Origin: Cruorifilaria tuberocauda | Taxonomy: Eukaryota > Nematoda > Chromadorea > Rhabditida > Onchocercidae | Reading direction: 5' to 3' | NCBI GenBank assembly: GCA_013365365.1 | Contig: JABVXU010000293.1 | Span: 1-64,000 of the forward strand | DNA: 64,000 nt | Shown: positions 39,281 through 50,110 of the stretch, one piece after another | How positions within the stretch are numbered: position 1 is the stretch's first letter | Layout of the letters: every line of letters begins with the position of its first letter | Translations under genes and position numbers: made by a program | The notes under the pieces: model-generated | Seen by the model: only the letters and a program-made list of their open reading frames with translations | What the model was told of the DNA's origin: nothing | Databases searched by the model: none

Positions 39281-40629
39281 TTCTGTAATGAAAATAAAGG
39301 ACTTAGTTCTATGAAATAAATTAACGATTATGAAGAATATAGCGAATAACTGGTTTTAGAGATTGGTTCATTCATCCCTGTGTTAGCTATTTAATGTAAA
39401 AATTACCGAAGCTAGAAATAATTTTATAATATTTCACAAATTTAAAGCATGGCTAAGTAGCTAAGATCACAAAAGTTATGTAAACAAAATAAAGCAAAGA
39501 CCTCACCATTGCAACAGGATCTTTGACTAGACTCTGAGATTAATATCTGTTATGCCTTAAAATATCTCTTTTTCTATATGATTATCACTTACAGTAATCA
39601 GCTACCGTCCTACTTCTCAGTTCATATTTGATAATGTTTAACCACAATAGCAATGTAATACTATTTATTTAAACTGTTTTGCAGTGTTAATTAAACACTT
39701 AAAAATTGCGCTGAAAAACTACTTGAATAAATCCTTATATAATGTCTTGAATCTTGAAAAAATCTAATAACTGAAAGTGATAAGAGAAAATTCTAGCAGC
39801 AATACAATACTGAACAAAGGAATCGAAATATAGGAACTTTATTTGTATTAACGAAAAGCAGACACTTCACATACTAACTGAAACTGAACAAGCAACACAA
39901 TTCAATATTATTAATGAAAAAGATAAGGTTTTGAAAATGCTTCTTTCCAAACAATTTTAATCTCATAAACATACCAATGCGGAGATAATAAATTAAAAGA
40001 ATGAAAATATCGAAAGCTGTGAGGATTATGCGAAGGGTAACGAGATCAATGAAGCATTTGGACATTCTCAATATTAAAATAGAAAAGCGAAATGAAACGA
40101 CTCTTATCAATATTTTGTTGATACAGAGAAAATTCTTATTAAATACACTTTTGGAGTTAGAAAAGGAATAAATTTTCCTACCTATAAACTGTTTAACTGA
40201 ACCAATCTTAAAGAAATATGACAAATTAATATAACTATCTTATTTACAAAATAAAGTTATTTATAAACCAAGAAAAAAGATTTGACACTGTTCACTTGTT
40301 GTCTCAAAATTCCTGATCCTCCAACCATCTCCCGTCTTCGAAGACCACAAATTTCAAAAAAAACTGCATACAAAAGTTAGACTGATGATATTAAATGAAA
40401 GCGTGACATGTGAAATCCAAGTAATACAGCAATTTTTAGCAAAATACAAGTTTTTAGAAACACTATCAAAATTTGGGAAGGAAAACATGGAATTTGAAAG
40501 TTTGTAGAGAAATTTTATCAAAATATTATAATAGTATTACTTGGACTAAATAATCGGTTATGTTTTTCTGGAATAAGGTGAATAAATCTCTTTTCTGCAA
40601 TAGCAGGCAAAATTCAGAAAATCTAAAAA
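39281..40629. other. spacer between PTPMT1 and LMBRD2
   Basis: AT-rich. Contains the candidate upstream exon at 39975-40065 and one copy of a 29-base repeat at 40529-40557. Otherwise nothing coding. Confidence 0.5.
39975..40065 (-). CDS. candidate alternative first exon with a transmembrane segment
   Basis: On the minus strand an ATG opens 30 codons (MSKCFIDLVTLRIIL..., then AFDIFILLIYYLRI) ending at a good donor, G|GTATGT. The single leftover base matches the phase of the acceptor just before the PTPMT1 start (CATTACAG|AA ATG), so splicing would give one continuous protein with a membrane-spanning N-terminus ahead of MLEGLLLYPTL. Composition is less AT-rich than the surroundings. No transcript evidence; it may be chance, or an exon of another gene. 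Confidence 0.3.
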
Positions 40630-41111
40630 TCAAAGATCATCAAACATGTTTGGTGGAGGATGAGCATCAGAAAATTCGTAGTCTCTTCTAGTACTGATTA
40701 AATCAAATGATGAGTACTCTTCTGCATTATCAGCTGCCATGATTGGCTTACGATCACTATATTCGCGAGTGCATGGAAATCGATAATCTGACTGGGAAGT
40801 ACCAATTCCACTTCCAAGTGTTCCATGATCTGAAATTTTGATTAATAATGGGAGAAATTACCAATGCTGTAGATATGAGAAAATCTAACACCAATAAGAT
40901 GGAATATTTTTAAAATATAGCACTAAATCACGTGTAATAGCACATGTAAAAAATCATCAGCAACGTATAAAATAAAAAGTAGCATAAAATCTCGATTCTT
41001 TATCAAATTTAAACAAATTAAATTCAATACCGATAACATTAACTAGCCGCTGTTATAATGTTGACTCCAACAAATTTATTATTAATAGTATTACTTGGAC
41101 TAAATAATCGG
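40529..41111. repeat. exact 29-base direct repeat bracketing the last LMBRD2 exon
   Basis: The 29 bases at 40529-40557 (beginning TAATAGTATTACTTGG and ending ATAATCGG) recur without mismatch at 41083-41111. The first copy lies about 70 bases past the LMBRD2 stop, the second in its last intron; flanking bases differ on both sides. The pattern suits a microduplication or the footprint of an insertion and deletion. Confidence 0.9.
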
Positions 41112-44100
41112 AATTTAACGCTGATTTTTAATAAAATTGAATTGGAATGCTGGTACTATTATTTACAACCTGAAGCTGCTTTCATCGTCAACTTTTCCGC
41201 CCAATATTGATCTCTTTCTTCGCGATAAGCAGCACGCATTATCTTATTGCGTTCTGCAAAGGATTTGAAGTACAAGGAATATATACGTGATATGAATTTA
41301 TATCTCCGAAAAAAATTTCAATGAAAAATTCGCAGATTTAGATCCTAATTTGAATAACAAGCAAAAATTTATAAGCTATGTGAACCTTATCTTTAATCTT
41401 AATGAAGAAATTATTATCTGCTACGATTCTGAAATTACCAGTATATAAGAATTACCCAACGAAACACGAGCTTTTCCACCGTTAACTAATTCCACAGTCA
41501 TTTCGTCATCGCCGACAAACTGATCTATGCCAAGTAAATGCAACAGTCGAGTTCCCAATCTATAATGATAAAGAAAATGTTTCGAATTAACCAGAAAATA
41601 TGAAAATTAAGAAAATATAGAATAACAAAGTAAGATAGTTAGCCAAGTAAAAGAAACAAAAGAAACGAAACTTATTGTGAAACAAATCGACAAACTAACT
41701 TGAACCAAGTTCCCAGGGCGAGTAAGACAATTAGAATAGGGAGATAGATGTTGATCCCTTTTGCCAGAACTGGTATTAAATCTAAGTGGCCCATCAACTG
41801 CAAATGATATTTGAAACATGTATGAAACAGCAGTAAAGTCTTGAATAAAAATCGAATTATTCATAACAGAATTTAAGATTTTTTAGTAAAATTTTCACAT
41901 TTCAAGTAAAGAGGAATAGTTACAAACAACGCTAGTACTGTAGATATGCAAAAACATTCTTAAAAGTTCTTGAAAATTCTAATATTTCCAGGTCACAAGC
42001 AAACAGCATGTTTGCATTTGCATGAGAGTTTAGCTTACTATATTTTTATAAAAACAAAATCAACCTTTGTAAACTGCGTCTCGACTGCAAATTCTGCATC
42101 TGAAGTAATATGTGAGTCGAGATGAATCATTCCCAACACGTTCAAACATATTGGAGGAGTTAAGCGACATAGTAAGCTATAATTATTTTTACAGTCTACC
42201 AAAGATATAATAGATTAGCATGATAATGCAGCATAAGTTACAATGATACAGATTAACTTGATTTTGATACATTCCACTTGAAATGCAAATGATGCATTTC
42301 ATGTAGAAGAAGCTTTCTTACATACATAGCGCTAAATAATAAGCTATTTTCGTCGGTCATACGATGAGAGTCCAGATGGTAGTACCGATAGATCCGTAAT
42401 TTAAACACTGTATAATATGCACAGATACAAAGATAAGATATGATTACAGTTGCATAGGTCTGAAATTGATAAGAATAAGAAAAGCATTATTAGCACAGTT
42501 AAATCCTCTCACCATAGCTAATGCTGCTCCGTAAGTGGTTATAAGCCAGAAAGAAATCATGGACAGAACGCATTTCGAAAATACATTTTTGCTTTTAAAT
42601 AGACAAAAATTGGATTTTATTTTGAAAAATTTTTTTTTAATATATTGAATTTATTATTCAGAAAAGGATACCTGAATATACAAATAATGATAACCATGTG
42701 CAGCATGGTGAACAATAAGAGCAGCTAATGAAAGTCGTGGATGTATAATGAAAAACGTGCATTCACTCCACATTACGAACGCAGTTATCACATAGAAGGA
42801 AAGTCCAAGAATCTATAAAGTGATTTTAGAGTTATCTTGAGCTAACCAAATACCAACTAATCTCAATACATTGAATAGTCATTTACAAAATGTAACTATA
42901 AAAATCGTCATACCATTCAAAAAAATTATTTACCTTCAACAAACTCCTCTTATAAAATACATGCCACAAAAAGCAAACACGAGGCGAACAGTGGAAAAAA
43001 TTCGTTTGATGTCCCTTAGTTCTGGAAATGCAAAAAGTAAAAACTATGCTCAAAGCATTAGCAAAATACAATTAAATTGAAACTCGAAAAAATTTTTTAG
43101 AAAAGCGTATTTCTTTAAATTATGCAATTAATAGTTAATATTAGGTCTTCAAATCAAGTATAAATCATTTTTGAGAAAACATTATAATAACAGGTACAGT
43201 AATCTACTTAACGCCTGACCTGACAAATTGGCCCGTCATTTCGGCCTGTTGAACATCTTCTAAATATAAGGCTCGAAATATTAATGCATTCCATTGTGCT
43301 TGTCTTCTATAATAATTCTGTATGGCACTAATGACGCGTTTGTGCAACCGTATCTACAAGATTTCGAATAAAAAAGTTAAAAGTAAACAAATTTCTTCCA
43401 TAATAATTGAAGAAAATTTCATGATATTAAAGGTGCAAAAAAATTAGAAAAACAGATTTCTTCATCTGATTCAAAATTAAAAAAGTTAATAAAAGGAGAC
43501 CTCTGTATCTGAACACTCACGTACTAGTTAAAAATATTTTAATAAAATATACAAAATTTTCCTAAACATTCTAAAACTTCTATTATTTCTATACCATACA
43601 AAAATCAGAAAAAGTCTGGTTATATATAATAAAACAGAGCCATTCATAACCGAAATTTAGAAAAAAATAATGGTGCTAAAATCCGAGTGCAGTTTAAAAA
43701 CGTAAACAATCCAAGATCTCTATGCAAATGAAAAATAGATAGATTGCTAACCACCAATTCTTGGCAGCGTTCATTATTTTCCTAACACATTTTTGGAAAC
43801 TCAAAAAGAAACAAGACTTGCCAAATATTTTTTGTTTGCGACCAAACCTTCACTGTTTGGTGCGATGTTGGAGGCTACTGAAAAATCGTCATTCGAAGTA
43901 ATTTGTGAAATCAGTTCCGATGGAAATTTTGCTATAATCGTTTGCGCATATTTCCGTAATGTATGCTCATTACACAACAGTGTCAAGATGCTTCGCGCTT
44001 CCCTGAGTATTGAAATTTAATTTCAACCTTTTGTTAATCAAATATATTCTTCTTTTCAAATTCTTCTTCAGTTTTTTCACAAATTTTTTAAAATTTATAT

Positions 44101-45968
44101 CTAAAATGTCTATTTAGATATTGAATCGTTCCAAATGCAAATTCTTTTTGTTTATATTTTTTTATTTGTATTTTAATTCTATACGAATTTCAAATGCGAG
44201 GTGCAGAAAAAGAAATAAACACTTTATTAAACAGAAAGTCCAACATTACTTATACCAGAAAATTAGTCCCCCAATTATACTGCAATCGCTATCTGTAGTG
44301 CAAAGTTAGATCAGAACGGTATAAAGCATAACTAAAAAAGTATTAGTAGTAAATATTAAACATACTTATACACCTCTCGAACAGTGTCCTCGGCGTCATT
44401 TTTATCTGTCGATAGTTTATCTATATCAAAATACGTCTTATTTAGCCGATAATCTGAAATCTACAATTTTTCGAAGCAATAAGTAGTGCATGATGTGAAA
44501 AGACTAAGCTGCGTTCCTATTATTATCTACTAGTCCCTAAGGTCATAATACAAAATGCGATACCCCAAACATTCTAGTTAAAACATATGCACCATTCACA
44601 GAAAATAATTTTCAAAAAAGTTCACATACAAGGAATAGAGAGATACAAGGTTGAAATAAACACAATATAAAAGAGTATAACGAAAGATACCTCGACTTCC
44701 GATTTGCCAGAACTGTCGTGGAACCTCTATTAGGCCATAGCCTAACAAAATCACCAACAAAAATAAACCCCAAGTGTTAGAAGCGGAAATAAGAATCACT
44801 TTCAAATATTCCCTTAAAATTCCCTTCACTTCTTATAACCATATCTGTGATTGATATAAAGCAAACATGAAAATAGTACTAAGTGCCACTATACATATTT
44901 ATAATAAAAGTATCATAACTGAAAAGACAATGGATGATTAGAAAGCAACTTTTAAGCGACCAAAAAATTTCGAATTGTAAAATAAAAAACTAACGCATTT
45001 AGCACCACTCCTTTCACAACAGCATAAGCCATTAACATGAACAAAAAAATAAGATAGGTTCCGTAATATATAGCATTGCTGTATATAGCAGATCGTAATT
45101 TACCAAGTGACGAAAAATCGCCAGCATCTGAGTAACTCTGCATCAAAGGTAATACAATCCTGCAAAAGTGCATCGAATTAAATTCAGTACAATTGATAGG
45201 GTAATTTAATCAAAAGAATGATTATATAACGGAAACTGAACTAAGAGAAAATAATAGCTCTGCTGTCAATAACGATATTTAAAGTACTTCTTAGGCAAAA
45301 CTCTCAACAAATGCAGAAAAGCATTCACATTTTCAATTAACAACTCAGTCTTTTTTCACTGTAAAAAAACTTCCAACACTAACCATGTTAACAACTGTGA
45401 TGTCCAATAAACAACACGCCACAATCGTAACAAAACGTAATTCGGTACAAAGCCGATCGGTTTTTTGCATACTAGGTCTGTGATATTGCCAGTGCTCAGA
45501 TCTTTTTTGTCTGCTGATAACTGCGTCTCTTCCAATAGACAACGGTTGTAAAATGTCTGAAAATCTAAGTACCTTTTATTCAAAAGTGACGAAGAGTTCA
45601 AGCTCTGAAACAAAACATGTATTAGATTTGAAATCAAACATTAAATAAACAACTAGCTAATTTTCACTGGATGTACAATAAAATCTTTATAATGATTAAA
45701 ATAACTTTGTCTGTTTCTTTAAAGTTGGTTTAAAAAAATACATGAAAATAATCGAAAAGATAAATAAAAGCATAAAATTGTAACAAGAGCTTACGATAGC
45801 AATATCCAGCGGCAGAATAAAGATAATAATGAAAGAGAAGAACCAGCCAATAAAAGTTGAGATTATTACAATGAAATGCTGTCGTCGCCAATTACTATAT
45901 TTATTCAGCAATAACAACGTCAAGAAAAATACTGCATTCACTTCTACGATCAATAGGCCAGCACCCAT
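40630..45968 (-). CDS. LMBRD2: LMBR1 domain-containing protein 2 (multipass membrane protein)
   Basis: Fifteen exons: 45968-45795, 45556-45384, 45159-44995, 44812-44691, 44453-44366, 44002-43843, 43353-43220, 43021-42934, 42812-42672, 42459-42326, 42176-42065, 41797-41700, 41559-41456, 41253-41170, 40829-40630; 658 residues (human 695). About nine hydrophobic segments are spread over the exons. Family marks: [78 protein letters not shown] and [20 protein letters not shown], then a charged cytosolic tail ending MFDDL. In vertebrates LMBRD2 sits at the plasma membrane and has been linked to beta2-adrenergic receptor signalling; nematode role unknown. The start ATG directly follows a TTTTTTCAAG acceptor. 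The exon 6 donor (TTG|GTCGCA) is the least certain join. A stray in-frame segment near 42.5 kb with a strong donor is left out because omitting it gives the family's usual spacing. Confidence 0.93.
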
Positions 45969-47028
45969 CTTGAAAAAAATTTTGATACTGATAAGTATAT
46001 CAAAAGCAAGAGAGTAAAGAAACCAACTCAGCAAAGATTAACGTAGAATTGAAAAGTATAGGTATACGAAATATCCGAAAAAGAGATAGAAAAATAAATG
46101 TCAACTAAATTCCAGCAAATTTTGAATGAATTAAAATTTCCTAGCTTCATAAAGCATTACCATTCGTTTTTCATAGAAAATACTCATGATGCAAAGGTAA
46201 GATAATGATCACGACAATTCGTCCAGATAAAATGTTTGCCAAATCAAATGATGGAATTAATAAAACGTGAAATTATTAGATTTCAAACAAAATCTTCGTG
46301 CTTGGCGCATAACAAATATTTGAAAAGGACTATGGAATTATGCAGAATTGTTATTCAACTAAAATCGAAATAACAGAGTTTTAAAGCATAATTTTTTGAA
46401 CAACTTATTGGTAGCAACAAATTATAAATTCCATTAAATCAAGTAGAATATTTGTAGAACTGAAAACATGAATAAAGCGACAAAACAAATATTAAAAAAT
46501 ATAAACAAATTATCTGTTCAATCCAAACATATTCTGGCTTACAATCATATTTTTGACAAATTGTAACTCTTACAAAACAAATCTTGAAAATTCCAGAAGT
46601 GAAAATAGGGCGATCACAAATGAGAACGACATTTCAGCAACAGCTGAACCATTTCAATTATAGAAACGATATTTGAAGTGTTTGAACAAAAACAGGATAT
46701 TGCAATGTTCCTGCTTAAACATCAATAAAAATTCTCATCATCAATGGAGAGGGTAAAATAATTTTCGAACAAAGCAATTTAATTTGGAATCAAGAAGTAA
46801 GTGTCAGCAAATTCTTTAGTTACATTTTACACAACAGTTTCGAAAGTTAGAAAGCAGAAGAGAGTGTGTTTGAAATCTTCGAAATACAAAACTCAAATTA
46901 TGCCTAGCAACAAAAGCAAAAATGTATTGCATCTATTATAATACAGTTTCCACTATAAAGAACTTATCACCTCTCCAAAATAATCCTACAAATCATTGTA
47001 TATGAATTTATCCTAATTTTATTCAGTA
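45969..47028. other. intergenic between LMBRD2 and Tim22
   Basis: AT-rich, closed in all frames, no repeat recognised. At about 1 kb it is long for an internal spacer of a nematode operon. Confidence 0.5.
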
Positions 47029-48054
47029 TTATCTGTATTTCATGTAGTAATCAATAACAGTCGAAAATGTTGCAAAGCCACCAGCACCTAAAACAGCTGG
47101 CTTTATACCTGCACGAAGACCAATCAAAGCACCAACAATCGCTCCAGCTAGAGTACCATTTTTCCAATCATTACATGCTCGATAGCTTTCCACCAGACAT
47201 TCGGTTCCGGTAAATAGAAATCCTATAGAAGCAAAATTTCTCCCATATGAGCGCATTCGTGACTTCGATTCTAACCACATTTCTTTCAACGTCGGCTGGA
47301 AACAATGAAATTTGACTGCGCTAGATAAAATAATCTAATAAAACAACAGCCAGATACAAATTATTATAAAATGGTTTGCTGACTACTGAAACTTTTAATT
47401 TTGAGAAATGGCAATAAAATTAATAAAAGAGCTATACAATTCTGCTTAGATCAGCTCGAACAGCCATAGTTGCTTGCGGGTCGACAGAGGCGGTAAATAA
47501 ACCAAAAACAACGCCAAGGCCAAAACCAGCAATTGCTGCAATAATAGACTTACAAGCACAATTCTCCATTAATCGAGAAAATATTAATTCCTCACGAGCC
47601 ATATCTGGTAAAGCAAAAGTCTGAAAAAAATTTTTTAAACAATAACATAATATTTATCAAAAGCTATTATATGTCCATAACAAAACATAACAATATGATA
47701 AAAGTGCCCTTCTCATGTTTGCTGATATTACGAAACGGCAAACATTGATATGAATATTGATCTGTCATTTAGCACATTTTTCGTCAGTCCAGATCTCATA
47801 AGTTTTTTCTTTTCTGAGAGTTTGATATCGCAAAATATTTTAAATATAAACAGCTAAGCAAGCAGAAAATCAACCTGAAAAGGCTTTACAGGAGTACGAT
47901 CAGCATTCCACGGTCTACTTCTCTTTCCAATCATTTCATCCATTAATTGGCAATAAGCTGAAGGAACATAATTGAATTCTCCGGCCGTTTCCTTCTTTGT
48001 TTCTACTGTTTCGATTCGGAATGGGCTGCCGAAAGGATTTTTAAATTTCAACAT
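47029..48054 (-). CDS. TIMM22: mitochondrial import inner-membrane translocase subunit Tim22
   Basis: Three exons: 48054-47875, 47620-47438, 47295-47029; 209 residues, matching yeast (207) and human (194) Tim22. A soluble N-terminal part of about 75 residues is followed by the Tim17/22/23 fold: small-residue helices [51 protein letters not shown] and [18 protein letters not shown]. The last segments carry the GxxxG-like packing motifs typical of the family. Cysteines in ENCACKS and in TGTEC/RACND are placed where Tim22 has its disulfide pair. Tim22 forms the channel that inserts metabolite carriers and other multipass proteins into the inner membrane. All splice sites are canonical and phase 0. 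Divergent from the nitrobindin-like gene about 2 kb away. Confidence 0.95.
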
Positions 48055-48909
48055 TCTTCATGGTAATCTATCAATAAATAAAAGCCAAGCATAAAGCAAA
48101 GCTCTTGAGTGCTCAAATTTAACGCAGTTTCCGTAATACACAGCCTTTCTCTTCAAGATTGCTATTTGGGGTGGAGTGGGATCCTCATATTCGTAATACA
48201 AAGTTCTGTATTTTATTTCAAGTATATTTGACGACACATATTACTTGCATCATCGAAAATCTCAATATGACATGAAGAGTTGTCTGAACAGCATATAATA
48301 CATAACAGTAAAATATCCAGACATTTTTCAGATAATAACGGGCTATAAGGGGTAAATATACACAACAGAAAGCACCTAATACTACTTATAAATTAATGCT
48401 TGTGATAAAGTTAAAGATAAAAAATTAGACAGCTGTTGGATATAAAAGAAGGGAGAATGTGAGGTGTCAAGAAGAGATCCGAACAAGAAATGCTACCTAT
48501 TTGATCAGAAGATTTCTTAGTTCGTATTGTCGCGTTTATAAAGTTCGGTTTGTTTGAAATAACTTTTTCTGTTTTTTATTTAAACAGTTTTTAAATTAAT
48601 TTATAAGCTGTAGACGACAAGGAGAGTTTGATTTGGATTTTGCATGATTCTATTTTGGAATTCAGTTCCTTCATTTGCATAGACTGATAATATGAAATCT
48701 ATTTACTTCAACCACTGAAAATACCTGAAAATGATTATTCTCTTTATTTTTCGTCAATTCTTCAAAATACTTTTATCATATATATGTATAAAATGAAATA
48801 ATATTTTTACAGATTAACTCTTCCAATGAACTTTCCGTTTTTTAGATTCAATAATTGACACTATTGTTACAATCAAAATCTAATACTATGGGTTAATCAG
48901 TTAATAATA

Positions 48910-49050
48910 TCAACAAATGTAGCGCCTTTCGCCGTCACACGTAACCGTACAACAATCATTCCAGCGGAGACTTTTGGTAAATAAACCGGATTCCGTTCGC
49001 CATACACAATCTTTGTAATGATTTAGCGTTGTGAGACACAATTTTCGGCA
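48910..49050 (-). other. cysteine-rich open segment, possible exon
   Basis: A 46-codon minus-strand stretch with seven cysteines (CRKLC, KDC, NDCC, TCDG, YIC before TGA), spacing C-x3-C-x9-C-x17-CC-x3-C-x7-C, in a CpG-richer context than its surroundings. It could be the last exon of a small secreted protein. Against this: a TAA lies immediately upstream with no good acceptor, there is no ATG, and two other minus frames and one plus frame are open over the same bases. Function not inferred. Confidence 0.25.
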
Positions 49051-50091
49051 TTACACCATTTTTCAATATTTCCCATCGCTCATAATTTTACCTTCAAAGA
49101 CTAATTTAGCATTGCTTGATTTGTTTAGTATTTAGTATTGGTTGAAAATTTTTTCTCTCTTACTATAGACAAAGACTTTTCGTTTACATCTTTTCTTTTA
49201 AGGTACTGAAAAGAGAGCGATAAATGCATTGGGAATCTGTCGGTTATTTGTTTAAAAATTTTCAGAATCTCGAAACTGGTTCTGACTTACAATGCAGCGA
49301 AACTGCAGAAACAAACGTTTTAACGAAGGGGAAACTAAAATATAATATAAGTCAGCGGACGATCTAATTGATCGAAACTGTGAAGTCTTGTGTTTTATTG
49401 GAATGGATTCAGAATTGTGGAATTAGTCATTTGGCGAGAGTCAAAGGAATTTTTTGTAATACGTCCTGTACAGAAAAGATTTCGGTCTAAGTACAAATAT
49501 TTACTAGATTATAGCAAATTTGCTAGATTGTGATTATAAAATTTTTTAATTAAAGATATAGAAAAAAAGTTACTTAAGAATCATTCCAGCAAGCATTTCC
49601 TCTCTTCTTATTTCTCTTCAAAGTTTCAATACTAATGAACTCTTCTTAATGCATTGTTCGAAGTTTTTTTTGGAAGACGCTCAAGTGCTTGAAATATTTC
49701 CTTCTTTTGCAAAATATGCAGATCTCAGATTCTTGCAGCGTTTGAAAATTATTAGCCGCGCTATCAGCATCATGGAAATTTCGTTCCTCCCAGTTCTTTC
49801 ATTTTTGTTTGTCATTGAAGAAGTATGCGCTGGATACGAAGAGAGTAAAATTTTAACATTTTCTTTTTAAATGAAAGTACAAAAGAATAATGACATTTTA
49901 CGACGTGAATTAAAGTACAGCCTTACATTTAATTAATTGTAAGAGATCAACTTCTTGTCGCCTAAATCGATATATCAATAATTATGATTTTTTTTCTCTT
50001 TTTTCCAATCAGCATATTATTTGAGTTTATTTGATGCTATTTACCATGATGAGAATGATTAAATTAATAGATTAAGATTTTCGAAATCCTC

Positions 50092-50093
50092 AG
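50092..50093 (+). other. candidate trans-splice acceptor of the nitrobindin-like gene
   Basis: TCGAAATCCTCAG ends 17 bases before the start ATG, with no plausible in-frame exon upstream: the frame through AAGGAACGCTGATCTAA closes. Fits an SL acceptor; inference only. Confidence 0.45.
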
Positions 50094-50110
50094 AAGGAAC
50101 GCTGATCTAA

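Larger units (their letters stand above)
48055..50110. other. divergent intergenic region with one GC-elevated island
   Basis: Separates the divergent Tim22 and nitrobindin-like genes. At 48905-49095 the GC content rises and several frames are open at once (see 48910-49050). At 49649-49870 (+) an ATG frame of 73 codons includes a signal-peptide-like stretch (ISFLPVLSFLFVIEEVCAG). The rest is AT-rich without features. Confidence 0.5.

Noticed and set aside
39874..40224. 116-codon minus-strand frame as one gene
   Set aside because: Only the 91-base sub-segment with ATG and donor has coding character; the rest is Phe/Lys/Asn-rich background without motif.
41607..41864. 85-codon minus-strand frame
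   Set aside because: Reads LMBRD2 exon 12 in the wrong frame; the correct frame gives the conserved transmembrane segment.
42883..43071. minus-strand 62-codon frame as a separate gene
   Set aside because: Its central part is LMBRD2 exon 8 (43021-42934); the ends are intron.
43793..44020. 75-codon plus-strand frame
   Set aside because: Antisense shadow of LMBRD2 exon 6.
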